DNA from: Clostridiales bacterium
GTDB lineage: Bacteria > Bacillota > Clostridia > Oscillospirales > Acutalibacteraceae
NCBI GenBank assembly: GCA_022791355.1
Contig: JAAVYX010000098.1
Coordinates: 1 to 48,903, forward strand
Direction: 5' to 3'
Length of the DNA stretch: 48,903 nucleotides
In this document: positions 1 to 8,930 of the stretch, one piece after another
Numbering within the stretch: position 1 is the stretch's first letter
Layout: each line of letters starts with the position of its first letter
Notes under the pieces: generated by a model
Seen by the model: only the letters and a program-made list of their open reading frames with translations
What the model was told of the DNA's origin: nothing
Databases searched by the model: none
Program-made: the position numbers and the translations under genes

Positions 1-1
1 G

Positions 2-1861
2 GCCGTGCGCAAGCGGCCGGGCATGTATATCGGCTCCACCGGCGAGAAGGGCCTGCACCATCTGGTCTACGAAATCGTGGACAACGCCATTGACGAGACC
101 CTGGCCGGCTACTGCGACAATATCGTGGTGGAAATTCTGGAGGGCAACGTCATCCGGGTGGACGATAACGGCCGGGGCATCCCGGTGGGGATTCATCCCA
201 AGCTGGGCATTCCCGCCGTCACGGTGGTGCTGACCGTACTCCACGCCGGCGGCAAGTTCGGCGGCTCGGGCTACAAGGTGTCCGGCGGTCTGCACGGGGT
301 GGGCTCCTCGGTAGTCAACGCCCTGTCCACCTGGCTGGAGGTGGAGGTAAGGGACGGGCAGCATATTTACCGGCAGAGGTTCGAAAGGGGTAAGCCGGTC
401 TATGATTTGAAGGTGGTTGGGGACACGGATAAGACCGGCACCACCATCACCTTCCAAGCCGACCCGGAGGTTTTTACCGACACCACCGTTTACGATTACG
501 AGGTGCTTTTAAACCGTCTGCGGGAGCAGGCCTTTTTAAACGCCGGGGTGCGGATTCATCTGTCGGATCAGCGGCCCGATTCCGAGGGGCGCAGCGACCT
601 GCTCCACTACGAGGGCGGCATCCGGTCCTACTGCGACTTTCTGATGGAGAAGTCCAAGCGGGAGAAGCTCAACGACCAGCCTATTTACCTGTCGGGGGTC
701 AAGGGAACCAGTACGGCCGAAATCGCCCTGCTCTTTAACGACGGATACGATACCAACATCATCTCCTTCGCCAACAACATTCACACCATCGACGGCGGCA
801 CCCACGAGACGGCCTTTAAAAACGCTCTGACCCGGGTGGTCAACAACTACGGCCGCCGCTTCAAAATTTTAAAGGACAACGACCCCAAGCTCAGGGGAGA
901 CGATATTCAGGAGGGCCTGGTGGCCGTGATCAGCGTCAAGCTGACCGACGCCCAGTTTGAGGGACAGACCAAGGGAAAGCTGGGCAACACCTCCATGGGA
1001 ACCATGGTCAACAATCTGGTAAGCGAGCAGCTTTCGGCCTTTTTGGAGGATAATCCCCCCATCGCCAAGCTGATTCTGGAAAAGGCCATGGCCGCCTCCA
1101 ACGCCAGAGAGGCCGCCCAGAAGGCCAGGGACTTACAGCGCAGCAAAACAGGGATGACCAAGGTTCGTATGCCCGAAAAGCTGGCCGACTGTATTTCGGA
1201 CGACATGAAGCTCACCGAGCTTTACATCGTGGAGGGAGATTCGGCCGGCGGCTCGGCCGTCAAGGGTCGGGACCGAAATTATCAGGCCATCCTGCCTCTG
1301 TGGGGTAAGATGCTCAACGTGGAGAAGGCCCGGGTGGATAAGGTTTACGGCAACGAAAAACTGGCCCCGGTGGTCATCGCCCTGGGCACCGGCATCGGGG
1401 AGGATTTCGATATTTCCAAGCTTCGCTACGGCAAGGTTGTAATCATGGCCGACGCCGACGTGGACGGCTCGCACATCCGCACCCTGCTGCTGACCTTCTT
1501 CTTCCGGTACATGCCCGAGCTGATCGAGCATGGACACGTCTTTTTGGCCCAGCCGCCCCTGTTCAAGGTGGAAAAGGGCAAGAAGCATTTTTACGCCTTT
1601 TCAAACGAGGAACGGGACAAATATATCGCCGAATTGGGCGGCGGCGCAAACGTTCAGCGGTACAAGGGTCTTGGCGAGATGGACGCCGAGCAGCTTTGGG
1701 AGACCACCATGGACCCTGAGTTCCGCACCATGCTCAAGGTGGAAATGGACGACGCAGAAAAGGCCGACGCGACCTTCACCATGCTCATGGGAGACGAGGT
1801 GGAGCCCCGCCGGCAGTTTATCGAGGAAAACGCCCTGCGGGTGGAAAATCTGGATATCTAA
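2..1861 (+). CDS. gyrB: DNA gyrase subunit B, 5' end cut off by window edge
   Basis: GyrB is the ATPase subunit of DNA gyrase, which introduces negative supercoils together with GyrA. The reading frame is open to the left edge. The first visible residues (AVRKRPGMYIGST) belong to the conserved N-terminal GHKL region, so only a short N-terminal piece is missing and the GTG at 5 is internal. The ATP-binding signatures DNAIDE and DNGRGIP come first, followed by the TOPRIM motifs EGDSAGGSA and DADVDGSH and the C-terminal QRYKGLGEM. The usual PLRGK motif reads PLWGK; I recall this in clostridial GyrB but could not check it. The ending VEPRRQFIEENAL is typical of GyrB rather than ParE. gyrA lies 1.5 kb downstream on the same strand, separated by one membrane-protein gene. 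Confidence 0.97.
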   Translation, partial: AVRKRPGMYIGSTGEKGLHHLVYEIVDNAIDETLAGYCDNIVVEILEGNVIRVDDNGRGIPVGIHPKLGIPAVTVVLTVLHAGGKFGGSGYKVSGGLHGVGSSVVNALSTWLEVEVRDGQHIYRQRFERGKPVYDLKVVGDTDKTGTTITFQADPEVFTDTTVYDYEVLLNRLREQAFLNAGVRIHLSDQRPDSEGRSDLLHYEGGIRSYCDFLMEKSKREKLNDQPIYLSGVKGTSTAEIALLFNDGYDTNIISFANNIHTIDGGTHETAFKNALTRVVNNYGRRFKILKDNDPKLRGDDIQEGLVAVISVKLTDAQFEGQTKGKLGNTSMGTMVNNLVSEQLSAFLEDNPPIAKLILEKAMAASNAREAAQKARDLQRSKTGMTKVRMPEKLADCISDDMKLTELYIVEGDSAGGSAVKGRDRNYQAILPLWGKMLNVEKARVDKVYGNEKLAPVVIALGTGIGEDFDISKLRYGKVVIMADADVDGSHIRTLLLTFFFRYMPELIEHGHVFLAQPPLFKVEKGKKHFYAFSNEERDKYIAELGGGANVQRYKGLGEMDAEQLWETTMDPEFRTMLKVEMDDAEKADATFTMLMGDEVEPRRQFIEENALRVENLDI

Positions 1862-2150
1862 GCGTTCAGGATCATCTCTGCTTACCTTACTATCGATTTC
1901 CAAGGGATCATACGGTAAACAGCCGCATGCCGTACGGTCTGCGGCGGCGGCCGAGGGGCGGGCCGTAAAACGGCTACCAGCCGGCCGGTTTGACGCGGGG
2001 GTCTTACAGCCGTACAAACCGGCGGTCTGCCGGCGGGCCGCGCCCCAGGGCGGCCGCATCCGCTATGCCTGCATAGGAGTTGCCGCCCGAAAAACGCCGC
2101 TGGGCGTATGGGCCCAAGGAGATAAACGGTAGATTGACTAGGAGGGCTTT

Positions 2151-2840
2151 ATGGACGATTCAAAGGAAATTTTCAGCGGCCCCATCCACGCGGAATACGC
2201 TTTGGAGCGGTCGGACGTAAAGGACGCGCTGCGCCTGAGCGGCCGGATGAAAAGCCGGCTGGGCCTGCATATATTCCAGTCCCTTTTGGCGGTATTCGGC
2301 ATAGTGGTTTTTCTTTCCAGTATCATGGTCAATCCGTCCAACCTGCTGCATTACTTTTTGGTGCTTCTCTGTCTGCTGATTTTGGGACTGATCTGGATTT
2401 ATCCCTTTGTATCCCAGAGGCAGGCCGTCCGCAAGACGGTGGACGGCAGGCGCATCGAGATCAAGCTTACGGCGGAACACCTATGGGTATCCATTCCCCA
2501 AAGCGGTATGGACGAGTTTTTTCAGCTTTCGGACATAGCGCCCGTCAGACAGAACGACCGGATATTTCTTTTGAACCTGCCCGGCGAGGTCATGCTGGTC
2601 ATACCCAAACGGGCCCTGCCGTCCGGCAGCGAGGCGGCGGCGGCCGCCATCCTGGAAGGGACGGGCGCGGCCTTTAAACAGCCGGACGGAGAAGAAAGGC
2701 CGGCGGCGGAAGAACCGTCCGGCGTGCGGGAACCGTCGGAGGCTGCGACGGAGGACGCAACCGAGGAATCGTTGGAGAACGCGCTGGGGGAATCGTCGGG
2801 GGAACCGGCCGAGCAGACGGCGGAAGAGGACGATTTCTAA
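2151..2840 (+). CDS. YcxB-like membrane protein with acidic tail
   Basis: This 229-residue protein has two adjacent hydrophobic helices (about residues 38-58 and 65-85), followed by a short globular stretch containing the pattern VWVSIPQSG...FFQLSDI...LLNLPG. That layout resembles the YcxB-like family, whose function is unknown. The last 60 residues are very rich in Glu, Ala and Pro and are probably disordered. The ATG has a strong ribosome binding site (AGGAGGG, 2140-2146) four bases upstream. The gene sits between gyrB and gyrA, about 290 bp and 560 bp from them, and could be cotranscribed with gyrB. The family assignment comes from overall pattern only. Confidence 0.7.
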   Translation: MDDSKEIFSGPIHAEYALERSDVKDALRLSGRMKSRLGLHIFQSLLAVFGIVVFLSSIMVNPSNLLHYFLVLLCLLILGLIWIYPFVSQRQAVRKTVDGRRIEIKLTAEHLWVSIPQSGMDEFFQLSDIAPVRQNDRIFLLNLPGEVMLVIPKRALPSGSEAAAAAILEGTGAAFKQPDGEERPAAEEPSGVREPSEAATEDATEESLENALGESSGEPAEQTAEEDDF

Positions 2841-2910
2841 GGAACCTATCTTTTGTATGATTGGACTGGAGACGCACAAAAATTTTACTTTGCAAGGCAA
2901 AGCGTAGAAA

Positions 2911-3100
2911 ATAAAGTTTTCGCCCGCCTTTTTTAAAAGGCGGTGGGGTCGAGGGGCAAGGCCCCCGTCGCGTCCCGCAGGACGCGAAATCCCTAAGGAA
3001 ATAGAGCGCAGGAAGGGAGACGTAAACCTTCCTGGGGAAGGTTTACGTCCGGGAAACCCTCGCCGGGGGTTTCCCGATGCGGCGCAAAGCGACGCATAAG
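2911..3100 (+). repeat. Dispersed multi-hairpin repeat, family A copy 1
   Basis: This intergenic module recurs at 8931-9168 (inverted) and 40337-40517. Its consecutive hairpins are: CCGCCTTTT/AAAAGGCGG near 2933; GCGTCC/GGACGC near 2980; a 14-bp stem GACGTAAACCTTCC/GGAAGGTTTACGTC near 3019-3049; and GGGAAACCC/GGGTTTCCC near 3050-3075. In the third copy the long stem has a different sequence but still pairs fully. The rest of the 2841-3398 gap holds no gene I can support. Its right part (around 3230-3265) resembles pieces of repeat family C, including a GAAAGAGGTTTG stretch also found near 24672. Confidence 0.85.
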
Positions 3101-3398
3101 AAGCTATGCTTACGTACTTTCAGCCGACGCTTCTGTGCGAATGGCCCGAGGCTATTCTATATATCCCGGCGCTGAATTTCCGCTGGTTTGTTCCCGCCAG
3201 GTACGCAGAGGACTTGGCCAGACCGGTACGCTGGAAAGAGGTTTGACCAAAGCCCAAACAGAAAATGCCGGTGAGGACCGTTAGAATCCCCACGCATAAT
3301 GGCAAGCACAATCCATAACCGGCCTGGCCGGATTCCGTTTATTATCCGAACCCCGTCGAAACGCAGGGGGAACGGAGAAAGAAATTAGGTGAAATAAG

Positions 3399-6065
3399 TT
3401 GAGCGATTTCGCAAAGATTTCAGAGAATCAGAAGATTGTCCCGGTGGAGATCGTGGAGGAGATGGAGAAAAGCTTTTTGGAATACTCCATGTCGGTTATC
3501 GTCAGCCGGGCCCTGCCCGACGTGCGGGACGGTCTCAAGCCGGTGCACCGCCGCATACTCTACACCATGCACGAAAACGGTCTGACCCCCGACAAGGCCT
3601 ACCGCAAGTGCGCCGACACGGTGGGTTCGGTTCTGGGCCGCTACCATCCCCACGGCGACGCCAGCGTCTATGACGCGCTGGTCCGTATGGCTCAGGATTT
3701 CTCCCTGCGGTATATGCTGGTGGACGGCCACGGCAACTTCGGCTCGGTGGACGGCTACCCCGCCGCCGCCTATCGATACACCGAGGCCCGTATGAGCAAG
3801 ATCGCCCTGCATATGCTGGACGATATCGACAAGGAAACAGTGGACTTCGAGCCCAACTACGACGACCGTCTCAAGGAGCCCAAGGTGCTGCCCGCCCGTT
3901 TTCCCCAGCTGCTGGTCAACGGCTCCTCGGGTATCGCGGTGGGTATGGCCACCAACATCCCGCCCCACAATCTGGGCGAGGTCATCGACGGTATGTGCTG
4001 CCTTATCGACAATCCCGACGCCCAGCTGGAGGATATCTGCCAGCACATCAAGGGGCCGGACTTTCCAACCGGCGCGCTGATTATGGGTCACGCCGGCATC
4101 CGGTCGGCCTACGCCACCGGCAGGGGCAAGGTGATCGTGCGGGCCCGCACCGAAATCGAGGAGACCCGTAACGGCCGGTTCCAGATCATTGTGACCGAGA
4201 TCCCCTACATGGTCAACAAGCAGAATCTGGTGAAAAACATCCTGGATCTGATCACCGACAAGCGCATCGACGGCTTGGACGACGTGGTGGATTACTCCAA
4301 CCGGGAGGGCATCCGCATTGTCATCGACCTGAAAAAGGACGCCAATCCCCAGGTGGTTTTAAACCAGCTCTTCGCCTTTACCCAGCTGCAAACCACCTTT
4401 GGGGTCATCATGCTGGCTTTAGTGGACGGGCAGCCCAAGGTGCTGACCCTCAAGGAGATGCTCCAGGATTATATCGACTACCAGTGCGAGATCATCGAGC
4501 GGCGCACCCGGTACGATCTGCGCAAGGCCGAGGAACGGGCCCACATCCTGGAGGGCCTGAAAATCGCCTTGGATTTCATCGACGAGGTCATCGCCATGCT
4601 GCGGGCCTCCAAAACCATTCCCGAGGGCAAGGAAAAGCTGATGGAACGGTTTGGGCTGGATGATCCCCAGGCCACCGCCATCGTCCAGATGACCCTAGGC
4701 CGGCTGACCGGTCTGGAACGGGAGAAGATTGAGGAAGAGCTGGCCGCATTAGTGGAGAAAATCGCCGATTTCAGGGACATTCTCGCCAATCATACCCGGG
4801 TGCTGGACATTGTCAAGACCGAGGCTCTCAACCTGCGGGATAAGTTTGCCGACGAGCGGCGCACCGAGATCACCGCCGTATCCGGCGAGGTGGACGTGGA
4901 GGACCTGATTCCGGTTGAGGAATGCGTTTTGACCATGACCAAATCGGGTTATATCAAGCGCCTGCCGTCGGATACCTACGCGGCCCAGCACCGGGGCGGC
5001 CGGGGGATTCTGGGCATGTCCACAAGAGAAGACGATTTTGTGGAAAACATGTACGTCTGCTCCTCCCACGATTACGTTCTGCTCTTCAGCAATCTGGGCC
5101 GGGTCTACCGCATGAAGGCCTATGAGATTCCCGAGGGCAGCCGGACGGCCAAGGGCATGAATATCATCAACCTTCTGCCCCTCCAGCCCGAGGAAAAAAT
5201 TACGAACATTCTGCCCGTTTCGGAATTTGACGACGAGCGGTACGTTTGTATGGTGACCAAACAGGGCTTTATCAAGCGTACCAAGCTCCAGGCCTACAAT
5301 ACCGCCCGCAAGGGCGGGGTCATCGCCATTACCCTGGGCGAGGGCGACGAGCTCTGTTGGGTGCGCATTACGGGCGGCGGCGATCAGTTGATTGTGGCTA
5401 CTAAGAAGGGTATGTCCATTCGGTTCAAGGAGTCGGACGCGCGGCCCCTGGGCCGTACCGCCCGCGGCGTGCGGGCCATCCGGCTGCGGGGTCTCGCCCT
5501 TGCGGCCGAGGACGAGGGCGAGCCGATGGAGACCGAGAGCGAAGCCGAGGAGGAACTGCTGCCCGCCGGCGAGGCCGACGAGGTGGTGGGTATGTCGGTC
5601 ATCCGGGAGGGGGCTACCCTTCTGACCGTCACCGAGACCGGCTACGGCCGCCGCAGTCCCCTGACCGACTATCGGATCCAGTCCCGTGGCGGCAAGGGTC
5701 TGATGAATTACCGTACCGCCCTCTACGGCGACGTGGCCGCCATCAAGGTGGTGGACGAGGAGGACGACGTGATCTTCATCTCCTCCGACGGGGTTATCAT
5801 CCGTATTCCCGTGCATGAAATCAGCATGTTCGCCCGTCCCGCCAAGGGAGTCCGGGTCATGCGGGTGCAGGAGGGCGAACGGCTGCTGACCGTCGCCAGG
5901 TCCTCCCACGACGAGGAGGAGGCGGGCGAGCTGCCCGAAGAAGCCGACGGCGGGCAGAACGCCGATAACGGCCAAGCCGCCAATGATGGGGACGGTCAAA
6001 GCGACGTAGCGGAACCGGTTCAAGCCCCGGAAGGACAGGAGTCGGACCATATGGATAATGCCTAA
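3399..6065 (+). CDS. gyrA: DNA gyrase subunit A
   Basis: GyrA is the DNA-cleaving subunit of gyrase. The 888-residue protein starts at a TTG with AGGTGA about eight bases upstream; the N-terminus leads into the conserved EIVEEMEKSFLEYSMSVI. The catalytic tyrosine is Tyr127 in the context AAAYRYTEARM. The quinolone-determining region reads HPHGDASVYDALVRMAQ (residues 83-99), so the position equivalent to E. coli Ser83 is Ala88 while Asp92 matches Asp87. The GyrA box appears as QHRGGRG in the C-terminal beta-pinwheel. A second SRGGKG motif lies later, just after an acidic insertion rich in Glu (about residues 700-730). A long acidic tail ends the protein. The gene is followed by an intrinsic terminator at 6095. 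Confidence 0.98.
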   Translation: MSDFAKISENQKIVPVEIVEEMEKSFLEYSMSVIVSRALPDVRDGLKPVHRRILYTMHENGLTPDKAYRKCADTVGSVLGRYHPHGDASVYDALVRMAQDFSLRYMLVDGHGNFGSVDGYPAAAYRYTEARMSKIALHMLDDIDKETVDFEPNYDDRLKEPKVLPARFPQLLVNGSSGIAVGMATNIPPHNLGEVIDGMCCLIDNPDAQLEDICQHIKGPDFPTGALIMGHAGIRSAYATGRGKVIVRARTEIEETRNGRFQIIVTEIPYMVNKQNLVKNILDLITDKRIDGLDDVVDYSNREGIRIVIDLKKDANPQVVLNQLFAFTQLQTTFGVIMLALVDGQPKVLTLKEMLQDYIDYQCEIIERRTRYDLRKAEERAHILEGLKIALDFIDEVIAMLRASKTIPEGKEKLMERFGLDDPQATAIVQMTLGRLTGLEREKIEEELAALVEKIADFRDILANHTRVLDIVKTEALNLRDKFADERRTEITAVSGEVDVEDLIPVEECVLTMTKSGYIKRLPSDTYAAQHRGGRGILGMSTREDDFVENMYVCSSHDYVLLFSNLGRVYRMKAYEIPEGSRTAKGMNIINLLPLQPEEKITNILPVSEFDDERYVCMVTKQGFIKRTKLQAYNTARKGGVIAITLGEGDELCWVRITGGGDQLIVATKKGMSIRFKESDARPLGRTARGVRAIRLRGLALAAEDEGEPMETESEAEEELLPAGEADEVVGMSVIREGATLLTVTETGYGRRSPLTDYRIQSRGGKGLMNYRTALYGDVAAIKVVDEEDDVIFISSDGVIIRIPVHEISMFARPAKGVRVMRVQEGERLLTVARSSHDEEEAGELPEEADGGQNADNGQAANDGDGQSDVAEPVQAPEGQESDHMDNA

Positions 6066-6094
6066 GGAAACAAAGGTATAATGTGATTTTTAAT

Positions 6095-6129
6095 CAAGGG
6101 AAAGGCACGAGCTTTTCCCTTGGTTTTTT
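6095..6129 (+). terminator. Intrinsic terminator after gyrA
   Basis: The stem CAAGGGAAA (6095-6103) pairs perfectly with TTTCCCTTG (6114-6122) and is followed by a run of six T. It lies 30 bp after the gyrA stop and separates gyrase from the regulator gene downstream. Confidence 0.85.
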
Positions 6130-6160
6130 GTTTTTATGCTGTTTTAATCGACAATTATAG

Positions 6161-6189
6161 TTGAGTTTCGATAAAAAATGTGGTATCAT
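6161..6189 (+). promoter_or_regulatory. Sigma-A promoter for the XRE gene, with overlapping inverted repeat
   Basis: TTGAGT (6161-6166) and TATCAT (6184-6189) are separated by 17 bp. The -10 lies inside an inverted repeat, ATGTGG-7 nt-CCACAT (6178-6196), a plausible operator for the regulator encoded 100 bp downstream. A second inverted pair, AACGAAT and ATTCGTT, lies just after it, near 6200-6238. Confidence 0.6.
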
Positions 6190-6298
6190 GCCACATATAA
6201 ACGAATGATTTTCTTCTATTTTATCCACTATATTCGTTTGATTCAATCCATCATCTCTATCCGCGGTGATTGAAAATAATGTGCAAAGGATGATGACA

Positions 6299-6592
6299 AT
6301 GGGGTGTATCAAACGTCCGTATGCAGAGCAGTATCAGCAGTTAGGAAGAAACCTTGCGTATTACAGACGGCTCAGAGGCTATTCTCAGGCGCAGCTTGCG
6401 GAAGCCTTAAATTTGAGCGAGGGCTACATGGGACATATCGAGGCGCAGAATGTGGATAAGGAACCGTCTTTGCACGTGCTCTTTCATATTTCTGAGGTGC
6501 TGGACGTACCCATATATAAGTTTTTTATGGATGCGAAGATGCCCCAGGTTCTGAAAAGAAATCGCAAGGGTACGGAACAAGAGGAAAAGTAA
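6299..6592 (+). CDS. XRE-family helix-turn-helix regulator
   Basis: A small DNA-binding protein (97 residues from this start) with a Cro/C1-type helix-turn-helix: LGRNLAYYRRLRGYSQAQLAEALNLSEGYMGHIE, where QAQLAEAL and SEGYMGHIE form the two helices. Such proteins are usually repressors, often of their own promoter. The ATG at 6299 has AAAGGATG seven bases upstream; a GTG at 6266 and ATGs at 6290 and 6293 are in frame but worse placed. The gene has its own promoter and terminator and is visibly more AT-rich than the gyrase genes, which suggests transfer. Target genes are unknown, but the inverted repeat over its promoter fits autoregulation. Confidence 0.8.
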   Translation: MGCIKRPYAEQYQQLGRNLAYYRRLRGYSQAQLAEALNLSEGYMGHIEAQNVDKEPSLHVLFHISEVLDVPIYKFFMDAKMPQVLKRNRKGTEQEEK

Positions 6593-6602
6593 AAAAATAG
6601 AG

Positions 6603-6636
6603 GGGACAGGTGGGATGGCCTGTCCCTTCTGTTTTT
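6603..6636 (+). terminator. Intrinsic terminator after the XRE gene
   Basis: GGGACAGG (6603-6610) pairs with CCTGTCCC (6619-6626) across an eight-base loop and is followed by TTCTGTTTTT. It closes the monocistronic regulator unit. Confidence 0.85.
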
Positions 6637-6785
6637 CTAGAAACGGATTTTTACCGCCATAAAGAAACAACGGGCTTTTAGCAAGCTTTATTTACAAAAA
6701 AGTTCTTTTCTACAGAGAATAAAAGTGGTATGATGAAGACTAACATAAATCATAAATGAAACGCGATGGGAGAGGAGGGACCCGT

Positions 6786-8474
6786 TTGCTGCCGGATACC
6801 GTCTATTCCTACTTTTTGGCTATATCCCGCTGGGCGCTGGCCATTCTGGCCATCCTCTTTATTTTGCAGTGGGTCCGCTGCTTTCTCTGTCTGAGACGGC
6901 GGACGGCCGTGCTGGCCACCCTGGTCACCGAGGACGGGGACCGGCTGCCCATAACCTCCTACGAGGCCTCCATAGGGCGCAGAGGGGTCAGCGACATTGT
7001 TTTAAACCTTCCCAACATCTCCCGCAAGCACGCCGTACTGACCTGCACCCCCGAGGGCTGGCGGGTCAGCGACGCCGGCTCTCAGGGGGGCGTAATGGTA
7101 AAGGGGAAAAAAATCAACCGTCCCACCCCGGTGCAGGGCGGGGATAAGATCGCCCTGTCGGGCTATACCCTGTATTTGGACGCGCCCCGGCAGCAGGACG
7201 TGGAGCTGCTAGGGAAGAGAAAGAAAAGGAAGAAGGGACGGCGGGCGGCCTCCTACGGTCTGCTTTCGGCCCTCCTTGGATTTTTCCAGGCCGTCATGTG
7301 TTTGCAGCTGCTCCTTCGTTTTCGGGAGGACCTTCCCCTATTTCTGCCCGTCGCCTTCGGACTGCTCCTTTTGGGTCAGGTTCTTTATACGGCTGTCAAT
7401 CGCCGGATGAAGGGGCCGCCGCCTCTGGCCGAGCAGCTGGTTTTCTTTTTGTCCACCCTGGGTATGGCCGTCTGCGCCACCCTGCGCAGCAGTAGGGGGG
7501 CGGCCGGTATATCTTCCATCATGGCAAAGCAGATGGCCGCCGCCCTTGTGGGCTTCGTTCTTTTCCTGGTCCTGTATAAAATTCTGCAAAACGTCAATCT
7601 GACCATGCGGCTGCGGTACGCGGCGGGTATCGCCGCTCTGGTTCTGCTTGGGGTCAATCTGATTTTCGGCCTGGCTAAGTACGGAGCCAAAAACTGGATT
7701 GAGATCGGCCCAGTTTCCTTCCAGCCCTCGGAGTTTGTGAAAATCGCCTTTATTTTCGCCGGCGCCGCTACCTTGGAACGATTGCTCACCACCCATAATC
7801 TGCTCTTTTTCCTGGGCTTTTCGGGGGCCTGTATCGGGGTGCTGGGTCTGATTCGGGACTTTGGCACGGCTTCCATCTTTTTTGTCACCATGCTCATCAT
7901 CATCTTTATCCGTTCGGGGGACTGGAAGGTCATCGCCGGTATATCGGCCCTGGCGGCCGCGGGGGCCACGGCGGTGGTCTTCATCATGCCCCATGTGGCC
8001 AAAAGGTTCGAGGCTTGGCGGCATGTCTGGCAGTACGCCTCCACCTCTGGATATCAGCAGACCCGAACCATGGTTGCCATCGGCAGCGGGGGACTCTTGG
8101 GCGTGGGGGGCGGCAACGGGTATCTGGACGGGGTCAACGCCGCCAGCACCGACCTGGTTTTCGGCGTGGTTTTTGAGGAATGGGGCGGCGTTGTTGCTTT
8201 AGCGGCCCTGAGCTGCTTTGTCCTGCTGGCCCTTTACGCCTGGCGGCTGGCCAAGACCGCTCAGTCGGCCTACTATTCCATCGCCATATGCGCGGCGGCC
8301 GGGATGTTTTTGTTCCAGACCGCCCTCAACGCCTTCGGCGCAACCGACATTCTGCCCCTCACCGGCGTTACCATGCCCTTTGTCAGCGTGGGCGGCTCCA
8401 GTATATTGTCCAGTTGGTGTATCATGGCCTTCTTTAAGGCGGCGGCCAAAAAGCAGGCCGCGCCGCTCAACTAG
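6786..8474 (+). CDS. FHA-domain fused to RodA/FtsW-type peptidoglycan glycosyltransferase
   Basis: A SEDS-family glycosyltransferase that polymerises lipid II, with an added phosphothreonine-binding domain. An N-terminal membrane helix (about residues 8-32) leads to a cytoplasmic FHA domain with the signature GRRGVSDIVL and ISRKHA (about residues 60-133). A Lys/Arg-rich linker follows, then about ten membrane helices. SEDS signatures include KNWIEIGPVSFQPSEFVKIA, an IGSGG loop, and ASTDLVFGVVFEEWG, whose Asp matches the catalytic aspartate of RodA. A TTG start at 6786 has GGAGG seven bases upstream; the ATG at 6756 has no ribosome binding site, so I prefer the shorter form (562 residues). The next gene is its likely PBP partner. 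In actinobacteria FHA and RodA are separate neighbours; here they are one protein. Confidence 0.88.
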   Translation: MLPDTVYSYFLAISRWALAILAILFILQWVRCFLCLRRRTAVLATLVTEDGDRLPITSYEASIGRRGVSDIVLNLPNISRKHAVLTCTPEGWRVSDAGSQGGVMVKGKKINRPTPVQGGDKIALSGYTLYLDAPRQQDVELLGKRKKRKKGRRAASYGLLSALLGFFQAVMCLQLLLRFREDLPLFLPVAFGLLLLGQVLYTAVNRRMKGPPPLAEQLVFFLSTLGMAVCATLRSSRGAAGISSIMAKQMAAALVGFVLFLVLYKILQNVNLTMRLRYAAGIAALVLLGVNLIFGLAKYGAKNWIEIGPVSFQPSEFVKIAFIFAGAATLERLLTTHNLLFFLGFSGACIGVLGLIRDFGTASIFFVTMLIIIFIRSGDWKVIAGISALAAAGATAVVFIMPHVAKRFEAWRHVWQYASTSGYQQTRTMVAIGSGGLLGVGGGNGYLDGVNAASTDLVFGVVFEEWGGVVALAALSCFVLLALYAWRLAKTAQSAYYSIAICAAAGMFLFQTALNAFGATDILPLTGVTMPFVSVGGSSILSSWCIMAFFKAAAKKQAAPLN

Positions 8475-8705
8475 CAGTCTGGCAATATCGAAACGACTGC
8501 ATGAGCCAGGAGAAGAATTTTAACGAGCATGTCGGTCTTCCTGTCGAGCGGCCGGTCGACGGCCGTCAAGCATGACAACGCCTCCGGCCCAAGCCAAATG
8601 TCGGCTTCTGACTTGACGGTTGACTAGATCGTTATTTTATGCGTCGCATCGGGAAATCTCCGGATGCTAAATTTTGGGATGGTTCTCTTTGATCTCCTGT
8701 ACGCA

Positions 8706-8870
8706 TTTATTCGCGAAGCGTAAATTTTTGCGAGGGGCTCGAACGCTCCTCACAGAGGATCCCATGCGGGAAACAATGTAGAGACGCTTTAGCGACGCGG
8801 CCGCCGGAACAACCCTAGGCTGTTCGCTTAGACGCCCCGCAGCGAAATCTATACGTTTTTCGGCAGGGGC
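8706..8870 (+). repeat. MITE-like repeat, family C copy 1
   Basis: This element aligns with the reverse complement of the 24508-24750 element. Shared blocks in order are TTTTTGCGAGGGGCTC, CGCTCCTCACAGAGG, a single AGACGCTTTAGCGACG unit, GGCTGTTCGCTTAGAC and CCCCGCAGCGAAATCTATA. The opening CGCGAAGCG stretch is a small hairpin. The preceding 8475-8705 stretch holds no gene I can support, only short palindromes such as one around the GTCGAGCGGCCGGTCGAC stretch. Confidence 0.75.
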
Positions 8871-8930
8871 GGACTGGGTTTGTGGATAACTTGGTGGACA
8901 GAAGGGAAAAAAGCGTATGGGAAGGCTTTT

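Noticed and set aside
1862..2150. Inverted GCCGGTTTG/CAAACCGGC pair after gyrB as a terminator
   Set aside because: There is no T run and the loop is long; I see no other feature in this gap.
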